Made by a program: the position numbers and the translations under genes
Notes under the pieces: model-generated
The model's database searches: none
What the model was told of the DNA's origin: nothing
What the model saw: only the letters and a program-made list of their open reading frames with translations
DNA from: CAZRQL01 sp964602415
GTDB lineage: Bacteria; Bacteroidota; Bacteroidia; Cytophagales; Flammeovirgaceae
Length of the DNA stretch: 64,000 bases
Reading direction: 5' to 3'
Assembly: GCA_964602415.1 (NCBI GenBank)
Contig: CAZRQL010000020.1
Span: 1-64,000 of the forward strand
Part shown: positions 1 through 8,690 of the stretch, piece by piece
Layout: every line of letters begins with the position of its first letter
How positions within the stretch are numbered: the stretch's first letter is position 1

Positions 1-138
1 AAGTTCTGTATTAAGTATTAAGATAAGAATTATTAACAACTGCAAAGCCTTTGATAATATGCTTTTTTGACGTACCAGCTTCGTTTGCCACTATATCAAA
101 AAATAGGGTGAGAGGTATATTTTTGGGTTTGTAAGGTT

Positions 139-146
139 TAGCTTTG
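139..146 (+). promoter_or_regulatory. Bacteroidota -7 promoter element for agmatine deiminase
   Basis: TAGCTTTG matches the TAnnTTTG -7 consensus exactly and lies 17 bases before the ATG at 164. No well-spaced -33 TTTG was found, so this is a half-match promoter prediction. The rest of bases 1-138 is AT-rich with no recognisable gene. Confidence 0.5.
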
Positions 147-163
147 CGTTTAAATTTTTTTTG

Positions 164-1159
164 ATGGTTGAGCTAAGAATGCCTGCCGAGTGGGAGGCGC
201 AAAGTGTTGTTCAGTTCACTTGGCCGCATAAACAGACCGACTGGCTGGCTGTGTTGGCAGAGGCACAGTCCTGCTTTGAGGGTATTGTTCGGCAAGTGGC
301 TGCTTACAGCAGAGTGCTGCTTGTAGCCCCTGAAGGCGTGGTTACGGGTTTTGAATCGGATGAACGCATCAAAATTTTTCGCTGCCCCACCAACGACACT
401 TGGGCGCGCGATCATGGAGGCATCAGCGTATGGCGCGAAGGCAAGCCGCTTTTGTTGGATTTTACCTTCAACGGCTGGGGCAATAAGTTCATGGCCGATT
501 TAGACAACCAAATCACTGCCCATTTGCACGGTGCGGGCTTTTTTGGCGATGTGGAGAGGCAAGTGGTAGATATGGTATTGGAAGGGGGTAGCATAGAGTC
601 CGACGGGCAGGGCGCGATTTTGACCACTGCGGCCTGCCTGCTCAACCCCAACCGAAACCCCCACCTGTCTAAGAATCAAATAGAAGAGCGACTCAGCACC
701 CATCTGGGGGCAAAAAAAATCATTTGGCTTGAAAACGGGTATCTTGAGGGCGATGACACCGATGCGCACATAGATACGCTGGCACGCTTTTGCAAGCCCC
801 GCACCATCGCTTATGTGGGCTGCGACGATGTAGGCGACGTACACTACGAGCCGCTCAAAGCCATGGAAGCCGAACTGATGCAAACGGGCTATGAGTTGGT
901 CAAATTGCCTTTTTGCAGCCCCATATTCGACAAAAACGGACAAAGGCTACCTGCCACCTATGCCAACTTTCTCATCACCGACCAAGTGGTTTGGGTGCCC
1001 GCCTATGGTACAGAGCAGGACGAGCCTGCGCGGCGCATCTTGCAGTCGGTTTTTAGGCAAAGAAAGGTGTTGAGTTTGGACTGTAGGCTTCTCATAGAGC
1101 AGCACGGCTCGCTGCACTGCATCACGATGCAGTACCCGGCCGGGTTTGCTCGATGGTAG
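164..1159 (+). CDS. aguA: Agmatine deiminase (peptidyl-arginine deiminase family)
   Basis: Predicted cytoplasmic enzyme of the guanidino-group-modifying superfamily. It hydrolyses agmatine to N-carbamoylputrescine and ammonia, a route from arginine to putrescine. The 331-residue length is near the family norm. Visible family motifs are the N-terminal PAEWEAQ, TNDTWARDHGG (substrate and catalytic Asp region), LEGGSIESDG, and the C-terminal HGSLHCITMQYP carrying the catalytic cysteine (C319). An in-frame TTG lies at 161 and a second ATG at 179, the latter beginning MPAEWE; the ATG at 164 is chosen because homologues usually have a few residues before PAEWE. The 3' end overlaps the convergent glycosyltransferase gene by 38 bases. 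N-carbamoylputrescine amidohydrolase, its usual partner, is not in this window. A Porphyromonas-type peptidylarginine deiminase is less likely because there is no signal peptide or extra domain. Confidence 0.9.
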   Translation: MVELRMPAEWEAQSVVQFTWPHKQTDWLAVLAEAQSCFEGIVRQVAAYSRVLLVAPEGVVTGFESDERIKIFRCPTNDTWARDHGGISVWREGKPLLLDFTFNGWGNKFMADLDNQITAHLHGAGFFGDVERQVVDMVLEGGSIESDGQGAILTTAACLLNPNRNPHLSKNQIEERLSTHLGAKKIIWLENGYLEGDDTDAHIDTLARFCKPRTIAYVGCDDVGDVHYEPLKAMEAELMQTGYELVKLPFCSPIFDKNGQRLPATYANFLITDQVVWVPAYGTEQDEPARRILQSVFRQRKVLSLDCRLLIEQHGSLHCITMQYPAGFARW

Positions 1160-2102
1160 CGTAGCTTTGGCCTTGGTAGATGCAACTTTTGACCACAAAA
1201 AGCGGCCTGCCTTTGACTTGGAAAAAAATCCTCAACACATATTCCCCAATAACCCCCAGCGAAATCAACTGCACCCCACTAAACAGGATGATGGCAAAAA
1301 GCAAGGTAGTAAAACCCGGCGGGACGTTGTGGTAGTATATTTTGAAAAAAATAGTGATAGAAAGGTACAAAACAGAAATCAGCACGGTAAAAAGCCCCAG
1401 GTTGGTGATGAACTTGATAGGAAACTCACTAAAATTGAAAATGCCCATATAAGCCAAGCGGATGAGTTTTTTGAGGGTGTACTTGGTTTGCCCGGCAAAT
1501 CGTTTGTCTCTTTCGTATTCCAAGCCTATCTGCTTGAAACCCACCCAAGAGCGCATCCCTCTGAGAAAACGGTTCTCTTCGGGCATGGACTTCAGCACGT
1601 CCACCACTTTGCGACTCAGTAGCGCAAAATCTCCACTGTCCAAAGGCATGTCAATATAGGCAATCTGCTTCATGATTCGATAGAACATATTGTAAGACAG
1701 GCGTTTGAAATAGTTTTCTTTTCGTTTTTTTCTTACCGCATACACCACATCGTAGCCTTTGTCCATTTGAGCCAAAAACTCAGCCAACAGTTCAGGCGGG
1801 TCTTGCAGGTCTCCATCCAATATCATCACTGCCTTAGTACCGTGGGCGGCTTCGAGTCCTGCACTCAAAGCCAACTGGTGTCCGTGGTTGCGCGACAAAA
1901 ACACACAGGTATAGCGGGGGTCTTCTAAGGCTTTTGCTGCCATCAGTAGCTCTGTGTTGTCTTGGCTGCCGTCGTTGATGAGTACCACTTCAAAACGGTA
2001 GGGCAGGCTGTCCATGACCGCCTCAAGGCGTTGGCACAGAGAAGGGAACGTTTCCTGCTCGTTGTAAAGCGGGATCACAAAAGAAATTTCGGCCTGTTGC
2101 AT
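1122..2102 (-). CDS. Membrane-anchored family 2 glycosyltransferase (GtrB/DPM1-like)
   Basis: Family GT2 enzyme of the polyprenyl-phosphate sugar transferase type, which moves a sugar from a nucleotide donor to a lipid carrier at the inner membrane. The 326-residue protein begins with a GT-A fold: ISFVIPLYNEQET, VVLINDGSQDNT, and the DXD-like metal site in MILDGDLQDPPE. QxxRW-type residues are replaced here by the GMRSWVGFKQ segment usual in this subfamily. Two hydrophobic segments follow, beginning near ITNLGLFTVLISVLYLSI and TLLFAIILFSGVQLISLG, then a short basic tail. The open frame extends 37 codons upstream to 2213, but the start MQQAEISFVIP at 2102 places the GT2 fold at the N terminus. 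The donor and acceptor cannot be told from sequence. No other lipopolysaccharide or O-antigen gene adjoins it. Confidence 0.85.
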   Translation of the reverse strand: MQQAEISFVIPLYNEQETFPSLCQRLEAVMDSLPYRFEVVLINDGSQDNTELLMAAKALEDPRYTCVFLSRNHGHQLALSAGLEAAHGTKAVMILDGDLQDPPELLAEFLAQMDKGYDVVYAVRKKRKENYFKRLSYNMFYRIMKQIAYIDMPLDSGDFALLSRKVVDVLKSMPEENRFLRGMRSWVGFKQIGLEYERDKRFAGQTKYTLKKLIRLAYMGIFNFSEFPIKFITNLGLFTVLISVLYLSITIFFKIYYHNVPPGFTTLLFAIILFSGVQLISLGVIGEYVLRIFFQVKGRPLFVVKSCIYQGQSYATIEQTRPGTAS

Positions 2103-2293
2103 ACATGCAAAATAAGTCCAAAAGGGCACATTTGACAAGTTTTCATCCCAATCAATGGATGGACTACTGTTAAAGAATTGTTTAAAAAAAGCTCCATACA
2201 GCCGAGACCACAATCAGGTGGTATTTTAGCATAAGGCATTGGTTTAAGTTCCAAGGCTTTATTGAATGGGATTTACATAAATGATTTTTGACA

Positions 2294-2301
2294 TAACTTT
2301 G
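2294..2301 (+). promoter_or_regulatory. -7 promoter element for hutH
   Basis: TAACTTTG fits TAnnTTTG exactly, 14 bases before the hutH ATG at 2316. No -33 TTTG at a 17-23 base spacing was found. Confidence 0.5.
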
Positions 2302-2315
2302 CTTTTTAAAAAATT

Positions 2316-3881
2316 ATGAAAGCGTTTCATTATGGCGAAGACCATCTCACTGCCGCAAAGGCTTTGGCTTTGTCAAACGGCGAACTTCGGGGCATTGTGT
2401 CGGCTTCAACTCGCTTCAAAGTAGAGCAATCTGAGCAGACGGTCTTAAAAATAGTCCAAAGTGGGCGCACCGTGTACGGCATCAATACGGGTTTTGGCCC
2501 TTTGTGCAATACCAATATTTCTTTAGAAGACCTTTCCCAACTGCAAATTAACCTGCTTATCAGCCATAGCGTAGGGGTAGGGAGTCCTGTTCTGCACGAA
2601 ATAGTGGCTTTGATGATGGTGTTGAAGGTTCATGCGCTGTGCAAAGGTTATTCGGGTGTCAAACTCCAAACCGTAGAGCGTATTTTGTGGCACATCGAAA
2701 ACCGGTTTTGGCCTTTTGTTCCTGAGCAGGGTTCTGTGGGGGCTTCGGGCGATTTGGCACCGCTTGCGCATCTTTTTTTGCCGCTGATAGGCTTGGGTAG
2801 AGTCTGGTATCATGGCAGTTATAGGGACAGCAGGGAGGTGTTGGCCTTAGAGGGTATGCAGCCGCTTAGCTTAGGGCCTAAAGAGGGTTTGGCTTTGATA
2901 AATGGGACTCAATTCATTGCCGCTTATGGCATTATGACATTGGCAAAATTTCACAACCTACTCGAATGTGCCGATTTGATAGGGGCTATGAGTTTGGAAG
3001 CCATGCAAGGCTCTGCTTCGCCTGCCGATGAGGAACTGCATCACTTGCGCCCTTTTGACGGTTCGCAATATGTGGCTTACAGGCTCAGAAATCTGCTGGC
3101 AGGCTCGGCTATTATGGAGTCGCACCGCTACTGTACCCGCGTGCAAGACCCTTATTCTTTGCGTTGTATGCCTCAGGTGCATGGTGCCAGCCGCAACGCT
3201 TGGCTGCATGTCAAACAAATGCTCGAAATAGAGATCAATTCCGTAACCGATAACCCTTTGGTTTTTAGTGAAGAAAAGACCATCAGCGGCGGCAATTTCC
3301 ATGGGCAGCCCATTGCTTTGCCTATGGATTATATGGCTTTGGCAATCAGTGAGTTGGGTAGTATATCGGAGCGCAGGACTTATTTGATTTTGGAGGGCAA
3401 ATACGAAGGCTTGCCCAAGTTGTTGGTGGCTTCTACGGGACTTAATTCCGGCTTTATGATACCTCAATACACGGCTGCGGCCTTGGCCAGTGAAAACAAA
3501 ACGATGTGCTTTCCGGCCAGTGCCGACAGCATACCCACTTCGTTGGGGCAGGAAGACCATGTGAGTATGGGTTCAATTGCCGCTCGCAAAGCCTTGACAA
3601 TCACACGCAACACAGAGTACATCTTGGCTATAGAACTTATGCTGGCCGCCCAAGGGCTTGATTTTCGCCGTCCGCTTACTTCCACGCCTATCATAGAGGC
3701 TATGCACGCTTTGGTCAGAGAGAAAATAGCATTTCTGACACAAGACCGCTTTATGGCAGACGACATCGAAACTGCCAAAAACATCATTGCCAATCTCGAC
3801 TTGGCAAATGCAGCCTCTCAAGCCGCTTTTGAGCATGGCACAGACCTCAAATCTCACTGGGATACGATTTTTTGCCTGTAA
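2316..3881 (+). CDS. hutH: Histidine ammonia-lyase
   Basis: Non-oxidative deamination of L-histidine to urocanate and ammonia, first step of histidine degradation. The MIO prosthetic group forms autocatalytically from the A143-S144-G145 triad in GSVGASGDLAPLAH. The catalytic tyrosine lies in TVYGINTGFG (Y54). Other family blocks are GKEGLALINGTQ-like EGLALINGTQFI, SVTDNPLVF and the late FPASADSIPTSLGQEDHVSM. At 521 residues it has the usual bacterial length. It stands alone: hutU, hutI and formiminoglutamate enzymes are absent from the window. Other MIO enzymes (phenylalanine or tyrosine ammonia-lyase, aminomutases) share this fold. SHSVGVG at the substrate-specificity position (H84) favours histidine, as in true HutH. 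The downstream MORN gene follows after 91 bases. Confidence 0.9.
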   Translation: MKAFHYGEDHLTAAKALALSNGELRGIVSASTRFKVEQSEQTVLKIVQSGRTVYGINTGFGPLCNTNISLEDLSQLQINLLISHSVGVGSPVLHEIVALMMVLKVHALCKGYSGVKLQTVERILWHIENRFWPFVPEQGSVGASGDLAPLAHLFLPLIGLGRVWYHGSYRDSREVLALEGMQPLSLGPKEGLALINGTQFIAAYGIMTLAKFHNLLECADLIGAMSLEAMQGSASPADEELHHLRPFDGSQYVAYRLRNLLAGSAIMESHRYCTRVQDPYSLRCMPQVHGASRNAWLHVKQMLEIEINSVTDNPLVFSEEKTISGGNFHGQPIALPMDYMALAISELGSISERRTYLILEGKYEGLPKLLVASTGLNSGFMIPQYTAAALASENKTMCFPASADSIPTSLGQEDHVSMGSIAARKALTITRNTEYILAIELMLAAQGLDFRRPLTSTPIIEAMHALVREKIAFLTQDRFMADDIETAKNIIANLDLANAASQAAFEHGTDLKSHWDTIFCL

Positions 3882-3972
3882 ACCTACATTCAGCGGCTTG
3901 CTTGCTTTCGGTAATACACTTTTTTTGGGATTTGGCACACAAAATGTAATTGCTTTTCCAAAAAATGAATCT

Positions 3973-5517
3973 ATGAGCAAGTACCAAATTTTATTTTTAT
4001 TTTTTGCAAATCCCATTTTCGCCCAAAATATCATCACCACTTACTACGACAGTGAAAAAAAACGTCCCGACGAAGAATACGAAGTTCGCTATGAGGCTAC
4101 AAAACCGCTCAAACATGGTCGTTATGTAAAGTATTATGGAACTTCCAATTCTATCGGTATTGAAGCCCACTACCAAAATGATTTGTTGCACGGCACTTAC
4201 CGCGAATACTATGAAAATGGCGAAGTCAAAATAGCCTATACCGCCCAACAAGGCAACATTCATGGCATTTACCGCAAGTTCTATCCCAATAATCAAAAAA
4301 TGGTAGAAGCTGAGTATGATATGGGCATCCCGATAGGCGAGATGAGACGCTACAACGCTTTGGGCGAGTTGGAAGCGGTGGTTCCCTTCCAAAATGGCCT
4401 TCGCGAAGGGCAAATGAAAGAGTTTTACCCCGACGGCAAACTCAAATCCATTTACACATTCAAAAACGACATGCGTCAGGGGCTTACTGAAAGCTATTTT
4501 CCCGATGGAACAGTTTCTCAGAGAGGCTTTTACGAAAAAGATAGTTTGCAAGGCGAATTTGTTACCTATTTCCCCGATGGTAAAACTCGAAGCATCAGCT
4601 ACTTTGACTTTGGTCTGCTCACCGATACCGCCAAGTTTTTCTCACCTTCGGGCGTTTTGCACCAAACTTTTTGCTACCAAAAAGGCAAACAAAACGGGTA
4701 CAGTCGTGAGTTTTATCTTGAAACTGGCAAACTGCGGGCTGAGGTAGAATACAAAGACGGCTATTTGACCGGCAACTACCGGCGTTTTTATCCCAATGGT
4801 CAGCTCGAAGCCCAAATGCAATCCCAAGACGGTATCAATTCAAATTTTCAGTCTTTTTATCAGGACGGCAAGCCCAAATCACTCATCAACTACCTCAACG
4901 GCAAAGAACAAGGCAAAGCTACCTACTACCACCCCAACGGCTCACTCGCCCGCGAGTCATTCTACCAAAACGGCAGCCCTGTTGGGACTTGGTTGCAGTA
5001 TTATGAAAATGGCAAAATCCAATCCAAGACTACATACACCAACCCCAATACATACGTCCTTGAGAGCTATCACCCCAACGGCAACAAAAAATCTTTGGAA
5101 AGCTATGTCAATGGGGTTATGGATGGTAAGCAGGTTTATTTTTATCCAAATGGCAACCTCAAGTCTGAGGCCTTTTACGCCGAACAGCAGAAAAACGGCA
5201 TTCAAATAGAGTATGATTCGTTGGGAAACAAAATTAAAGAAACTCCTTATTTGAAAAATGCAGTAAATGGCATAGTCAAAGAATATGCAAACGGTAAATT
5301 GGTATCAGAAATTCCTTACGACGGACGGGGAAATATCTATGGGCTTGTCAAATACTACCATCCTAACGGCAAAATCAGCTCTCAGGGCAAACAATACCAA
5401 GACCGCAAACTCGAAAAGTGGGAGTTTTTTGACGAAAAAGGCCAACTTGTAAAAATTCAGAGTTTTGATAGGAGCGGCAAAATGGTATCGGAAAAGAACA
5501 TTAAGCCAAAAGAGTAA
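3973..5517 (+). CDS. Secreted MORN-repeat (YwqK-like) protein
   Basis: A 514-residue protein built almost wholly of about 20 tandem units of 22-24 residues with the pattern G-x-Y-x-x-Y-[YF]-x-N/D-G-x-[LIK]. This is the bacterial MORN_2 / YwqK antitoxin-like repeat, for example GTYREYYENGEVK and GKATYYHPNGSLARE. MSKYQILFLFFANPIFAQ forms a short signal peptide, so the protein is predicted periplasmic or surface exposed. The open frame continues upstream into the end of hutH (to 3787), but that leader would bury the signal peptide, so the ATG at 3973 is preferred. The repeats form an elongated beta-hairpin array. In eukaryotes related repeats bind membranes, but no biochemical role is established for this bacterial form. 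No toxin-like partner adjoins it. Confidence 0.8.
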   Translation: MSKYQILFLFFANPIFAQNIITTYYDSEKKRPDEEYEVRYEATKPLKHGRYVKYYGTSNSIGIEAHYQNDLLHGTYREYYENGEVKIAYTAQQGNIHGIYRKFYPNNQKMVEAEYDMGIPIGEMRRYNALGELEAVVPFQNGLREGQMKEFYPDGKLKSIYTFKNDMRQGLTESYFPDGTVSQRGFYEKDSLQGEFVTYFPDGKTRSISYFDFGLLTDTAKFFSPSGVLHQTFCYQKGKQNGYSREFYLETGKLRAEVEYKDGYLTGNYRRFYPNGQLEAQMQSQDGINSNFQSFYQDGKPKSLINYLNGKEQGKATYYHPNGSLARESFYQNGSPVGTWLQYYENGKIQSKTTYTNPNTYVLESYHPNGNKKSLESYVNGVMDGKQVYFYPNGNLKSEAFYAEQQKNGIQIEYDSLGNKIKETPYLKNAVNGIVKEYANGKLVSEIPYDGRGNIYGLVKYYHPNGKISSQGKQYQDRKLEKWEFFDEKGQLVKIQSFDRSGKMVSEKNIKPKE

Positions 5518-5528
5518 AAAAACGACCG

Positions 5529-7109
5529 TTAATCATCTAACTTTGGCAGTATCCAATCTTGCAGCGGCGAGCGTTGCTGCATGAGTTTTTCGATTTCTTC
5601 CACACTGCGAGGGGCATCGCCTGACAACAGTTCGTAGCCGTCTTTGGTAATGAGCACGTCGTCTTCAATCCTGACAGCTATGCCCCACCATTTTGGGTCG
5701 CAAGGGCTGTTGGGGGGTATGTATATGCCCGGCTCTACGGTGATGACCATGCCCGCCTGCAAAATACCCGGAATGCCCCTGTCGTGCACATCAAGACCCA
5801 AAAAATGCGAAGTGCCGTGCGGAAAATAAAATTCGGATTCTATTTCATTTTCGACAATGCCCAGCTTTACCAAGCCCTTGGCAATGACCAATCTGGCGGC
5901 GTTGTGAGGGGCGTAGAAAAAATTACCTTCCTTGCAAAGTGTAAAGGCTTTTTCTTGGGCTTGCAGCACCAACTCGTAGATGGCTTTTTGTTCGGGGCTA
6001 AATTTGCCGCTGCCCGGCACTGTGCGCGTTACGTCGGCGGTGTAGCCCTCAAATTCCGCCCCTAAGTCCATCAAGACCAAATCGTTTCCTATCTTGGGGC
6101 GGTCGTTTTGGATGTAGTGCAGCACGCACCCGTTGTGTCCCGAGCCTACTATGGAGGGGTAGCCCTCATGTGCCGCACCGCAGCGACGGTACACAAATTC
6201 ATGCAAGCCCTGTATCTCCAGTTCAGACATATCGGGATGGATGGCTTTGATGGCTTCTATTTGCGCCAAGGTTGTGATTTTTATGGCTTTACGGAGCAAA
6301 ACCATCTCTTCAGGGGTTTTGATTTGGCGCATTTTGTCCAAAATCACATTGGCAGTTTGTAGGTCAAACCGCATCTCAGGCACGAGTTTGGCGATTTGCT
6401 GCCTGTCTTTGTCTTTGGTGGCTTTGCTGTACTGCTCAATCCAAAAATCACTCAAAAAATTGGGGTTTTCTTTGACCATAAAATCCAACGTAGGCAAGAC
6501 CGCCCCGTTGCCTTTGCGTATCATGCCGTAAATCTGCAATAAGGTATTGGAAATCAAGGGCGGTATTTGGGCTTGCTGCCTGAAAGTCTCTTGCAAAGCC
6601 GCCATATTTTGGCTCTCTTCGATGCGGTAAGTAGCTGAATGTAAATCGTATTCAGTTTCAAGAAAAATAATTTTATCAAATTTTGAAAATTTGAAAGGCA
6701 GTTTGAAAAACTCGCGGTTGCTTTTTACTACCTCAAAACCAAGCGTATCGGCGGCTTTTGTTTCTCCCAGTCGTTTGCCTGTCCAAAGTTCCGATAGCTC
6801 ATCTTTGGGCATGACAAAAAGCAATTCGTCCGTCTTTGTGCCATAAACTTCTTGCGTTTCGGAAAATATCACCAGCACACCTCCCGGCTCTTTGTGCCCC
6901 GTCAAATAAAAGTAGTCGGGGTTTTGGTGGTAATGAAAATCCACGTCGTTGGAGCGGTTGCGAACGGGGGCAGCAAAAAAAACAGCTACCGAGTTTTTGG
7001 GCATCCGGGAGCGGAAAATATGCCTGCGCTCTTTGTGAAAGTCAGCACCTAATAGGCTTTGCCCAAAAGAGGATTCAGCCAACAACAAAAAAACAAATAG
7101 GAATCTCAC
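5529..7109 (-). CDS. pepP: Secreted aminopeptidase P (M24B Xaa-Pro aminopeptidase)
   Basis: Metallopeptidase predicted to remove N-terminal residues ahead of proline. The 526-residue protein has an N-terminal AMP_N domain (about residues 20-180) and a C-terminal pita-bread M24 domain. Metal ligands are visible in order: the Asp in LVLMDLGAEFEGYTADVTRT (two Asp), His in FPHGTSHFLGLDVHD, Glu in VITVEPGIYIPP and Glu in IAVRIEDDVLI. The start codon is GTG at 7109; it gives MRFLFVFLLLAESSFGQ, a convincing signal peptide, so the enzyme probably works in the periplasm on peptides. A secreted form is common in Bacteroidota. It is convergent with the MORN gene with 11 bases between the stops. Confidence 0.9.
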   Translation of the reverse strand: MRFLFVFLLLAESSFGQSLLGADFHKERRHIFRSRMPKNSVAVFFAAPVRNRSNDVDFHYHQNPDYFYLTGHKEPGGVLVIFSETQEVYGTKTDELLFVMPKDELSELWTGKRLGETKAADTLGFEVVKSNREFFKLPFKFSKFDKIIFLETEYDLHSATYRIEESQNMAALQETFRQQAQIPPLISNTLLQIYGMIRKGNGAVLPTLDFMVKENPNFLSDFWIEQYSKATKDKDRQQIAKLVPEMRFDLQTANVILDKMRQIKTPEEMVLLRKAIKITTLAQIEAIKAIHPDMSELEIQGLHEFVYRRCGAAHEGYPSIVGSGHNGCVLHYIQNDRPKIGNDLVLMDLGAEFEGYTADVTRTVPGSGKFSPEQKAIYELVLQAQEKAFTLCKEGNFFYAPHNAARLVIAKGLVKLGIVENEIESEFYFPHGTSHFLGLDVHDRGIPGILQAGMVITVEPGIYIPPNSPCDPKWWGIAVRIEDDVLITKDGYELLSGDAPRSVEEIEKLMQQRSPLQDWILPKLDD

Positions 7110-7194
7110 AAAATATACTTTACTAAAGGTAACGCTTGGTTTTAAGGGAACGGCTCGTAAATGCTTGTTTTTTTTTCACAATACACTTGCCAAT

Positions 7195-7833
7195 CTATTC
7201 CAATACTTCAACTTCAAAAAACAAAGTGGCATTGGGAGGTATCACGCCGCCGGCCCCTCTGTCGCCATATCCCAAGTCCGCCGGAATCAGCAACACGGCC
7301 TTAGTGCCTTTGCGTAGTTTGGCGATGCCTTCGTCCCAGCCTTTGATGACGCGCCCCGCACCCAGCGGAAACTCAAAGGGTTGCCCTCTGTCCACTGAGC
7401 TGTCGAATTTTGTGCCGTCTTCCAGTGTGCCTGTGTAGTGCACTTTGACGGTTTGGCCTGTAGGTGGAAAATCCCCTTTGCCTTCCACTAAAATTTTGAT
7501 TCCCAGACCACTGGGCTGCATGGTAAAGCCTATCGTTTTGCGATATTTTGACCATTGGGTATAAGAGGCTTGCACAAGTATAATCTCTTGGGCGGTGAGT
7601 TTGAGCTTTTTGTCTGCTGCCAGTTGAAGCAAAAAGTCGGTATCCATTTTTTTTGTGTCCTTGATTCTGAGCAGTTTCTGACCTCTTTTCAGATAAAAAG
7701 AACTCGCCGTATCACAGAAAATGACAGTTGTTTTCTCCGTCGAGGGGTGCTTGTACTCGTAGTCAATTCTAAATGGGTTTTGGGCAAAAACGGGGCTGCT
7801 CATCAGAGCCCACAACAGCAAACGGTGCTTCAT
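7195..7833 (-). CDS. Secreted FKBP-type peptidyl-prolyl cis-trans isomerase
   Basis: Catalyses proline isomerisation during protein folding in the periplasm. The 212-residue protein starts with a signal peptide (MKHRLLLWALMSSPVFAQ). A poorly conserved N-terminal region of about 85 residues follows; it may be a dimerisation or chaperone-like segment. The FKBP domain covers about residues 105-212, with VKVHYTGTLEDGTKFDSS, VIKGWDEGIAKLRKG and LGYGDRGAGGVIPPNATL containing the Tyr, Asp, Phe, Val-Ile and Trp residues of the FK506-binding pocket. It lies 85 bases downstream of nothing on its strand that clearly shares a promoter; the aminopeptidase gene follows in the same direction, so the two may be co-transcribed. 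Confidence 0.9.
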   Translation of the reverse strand: MKHRLLLWALMSSPVFAQNPFRIDYEYKHPSTEKTTVIFCDTASSFYLKRGQKLLRIKDTKKMDTDFLLQLAADKKLKLTAQEIILVQASYTQWSKYRKTIGFTMQPSGLGIKILVEGKGDFPPTGQTVKVHYTGTLEDGTKFDSSVDRGQPFEFPLGAGRVIKGWDEGIAKLRKGTKAVLLIPADLGYGDRGAGGVIPPNATLFFEVEVLE

Positions 7834-7901
7834 TGTTTTTTCGCAAACTTAACAAAAAACTCACTTTGCCCATGAGCGATTTTTTGTAAGTGTGGCTTTT
7901 C

Positions 7902-7909
7902 TATTTTTG
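7902..7909 (+). promoter_or_regulatory. -7 promoter element almost abutting a start codon
   Basis: TATTTTTG fits TAnnTTTG exactly and is followed by only three bases before the methyltransferase ATG at 7913. If this is the working promoter the transcript would be leaderless or start inside the gene. A TTTG at 7883-7886 is 15 bases upstream, shorter than usual. Confidence 0.45.
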
Positions 7910-7912
7910 CGC

Positions 7913-8662
7913 ATGACAAAAGTGGACAAAAGTCTTTTTCAAGGAGAGCATTATTTGGGTCGTCCTGCCGACACTACAGATTTGATCATCAAACGCCGGT
8001 TGGAGATTGTGCGCTCCATCTCGGGTTTTTGCGGCAAGGAGTTGGATTTGGTGGACGTGGGCTGCGGCAATGGTGCTTCGATGCTTGGGCTTGCTTCTCA
8101 GATGCGCTCTTGTACAGGATTGGACATCTACGAAGCTCATCTCCAAGAGTTTGCCAAACTCAAAACCGAGCAGCACGACAATTGTGAGGTTCTTCTTGTT
8201 GATATTGAAAATGAGCCATTTGACCGCAAATTTGACAGGCTGATTTGTTTTGAAGTCATTGAGCACCTCAGAGATGAAGCCAACACAGCCAAAATAGTCA
8301 ATCTCCTTAAAACGGGTGGATTGGCCGCCATATCCGTTCCCAACAAGTGGTGGATTTTTGAGACACATGGAGCCAAATTGCCGCTGCTGCCTTGGAATCG
8401 TGTCCCGTTTTTTTCTTGGCTGCCTCGCCCCATTCACGAAAAATTTGCCAACGCCCGCATTTATACCCCTTCGCGTATCAGCAAATTGTTGGAAAGTTTT
8501 GGTATGCAGGTACTTGATTGTAAGTATATTACTGCCCCAATGGATGTGTTGCCTCCTTCGTCTCTCAAGCGTTGGTTGCTCAAAAACATATTCAAAAACC
8601 ATACGACAAGGATTCCTTTTAAGGCCGTTTCTATTTTTGTTTTAGCAAAAAAATTGCCCTAA
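7913..8662 (+). CDS. Class I SAM-dependent methyltransferase (UbiG/Methyltransf_11 type)
   Basis: The 249-residue protein has a Rossmann-fold methyltransferase core: motif I LVDVGCGNGASMLGLA for SAM binding, an acidic residue after motif II in GLDIYEAH, VLLVDIENEPF (motif III region) and FDRLICFEVIEHL (motif IV/post). The C-terminal part resembles UbiG-like enzymes acting on small molecules or lipids, but the substrate is not evident. GTG at 7892 also lies in frame; the ATG at 7913 is preferred because the -7 promoter element lies between them. The esterase gene starts 28 bases after its stop but has its own promoter. A ubiquinone role is unlikely, since Bacteroidota use menaquinone. Confidence 0.8.
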   Translation: MTKVDKSLFQGEHYLGRPADTTDLIIKRRLEIVRSISGFCGKELDLVDVGCGNGASMLGLASQMRSCTGLDIYEAHLQEFAKLKTEQHDNCEVLLVDIENEPFDRKFDRLICFEVIEHLRDEANTAKIVNLLKTGGLAAISVPNKWWIFETHGAKLPLLPWNRVPFFSWLPRPIHEKFANARIYTPSRISKLLESFGMQVLDCKYITAPMDVLPPSSLKRWLLKNIFKNHTTRIPFKAVSIFVLAKKLP

Positions 8663-8684
8663 TTGAGTCAAAGCACTAAGTTTG
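8654..8684 (+). promoter_or_regulatory. Promoter for the esterase gene (TTG-N20-TAAGTTTG)
   Basis: A -33 TTG at 8654-8656 and an exact -7 TAAGTTTG at 8677-8684 are separated by 20 bases, the usual Bacteroidota spacing. The ATG at 8691 is only six bases beyond the -7 element, leaving almost no leader. The promoter overlaps the end of the methyltransferase gene. Confidence 0.6.
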
Positions 8685-8690
8685 CCTCCC

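Noticed and set aside
1146..1622. Plus-strand frame of 158 codons opposite the glycosyltransferase
   Set aside because: The minus strand codes an intact GT2 enzyme with all motifs across the same bases.
3787..3972. Upstream extension of the MORN gene into the end of hutH
   Set aside because: The extension has no coding character and would hide the signal peptide.
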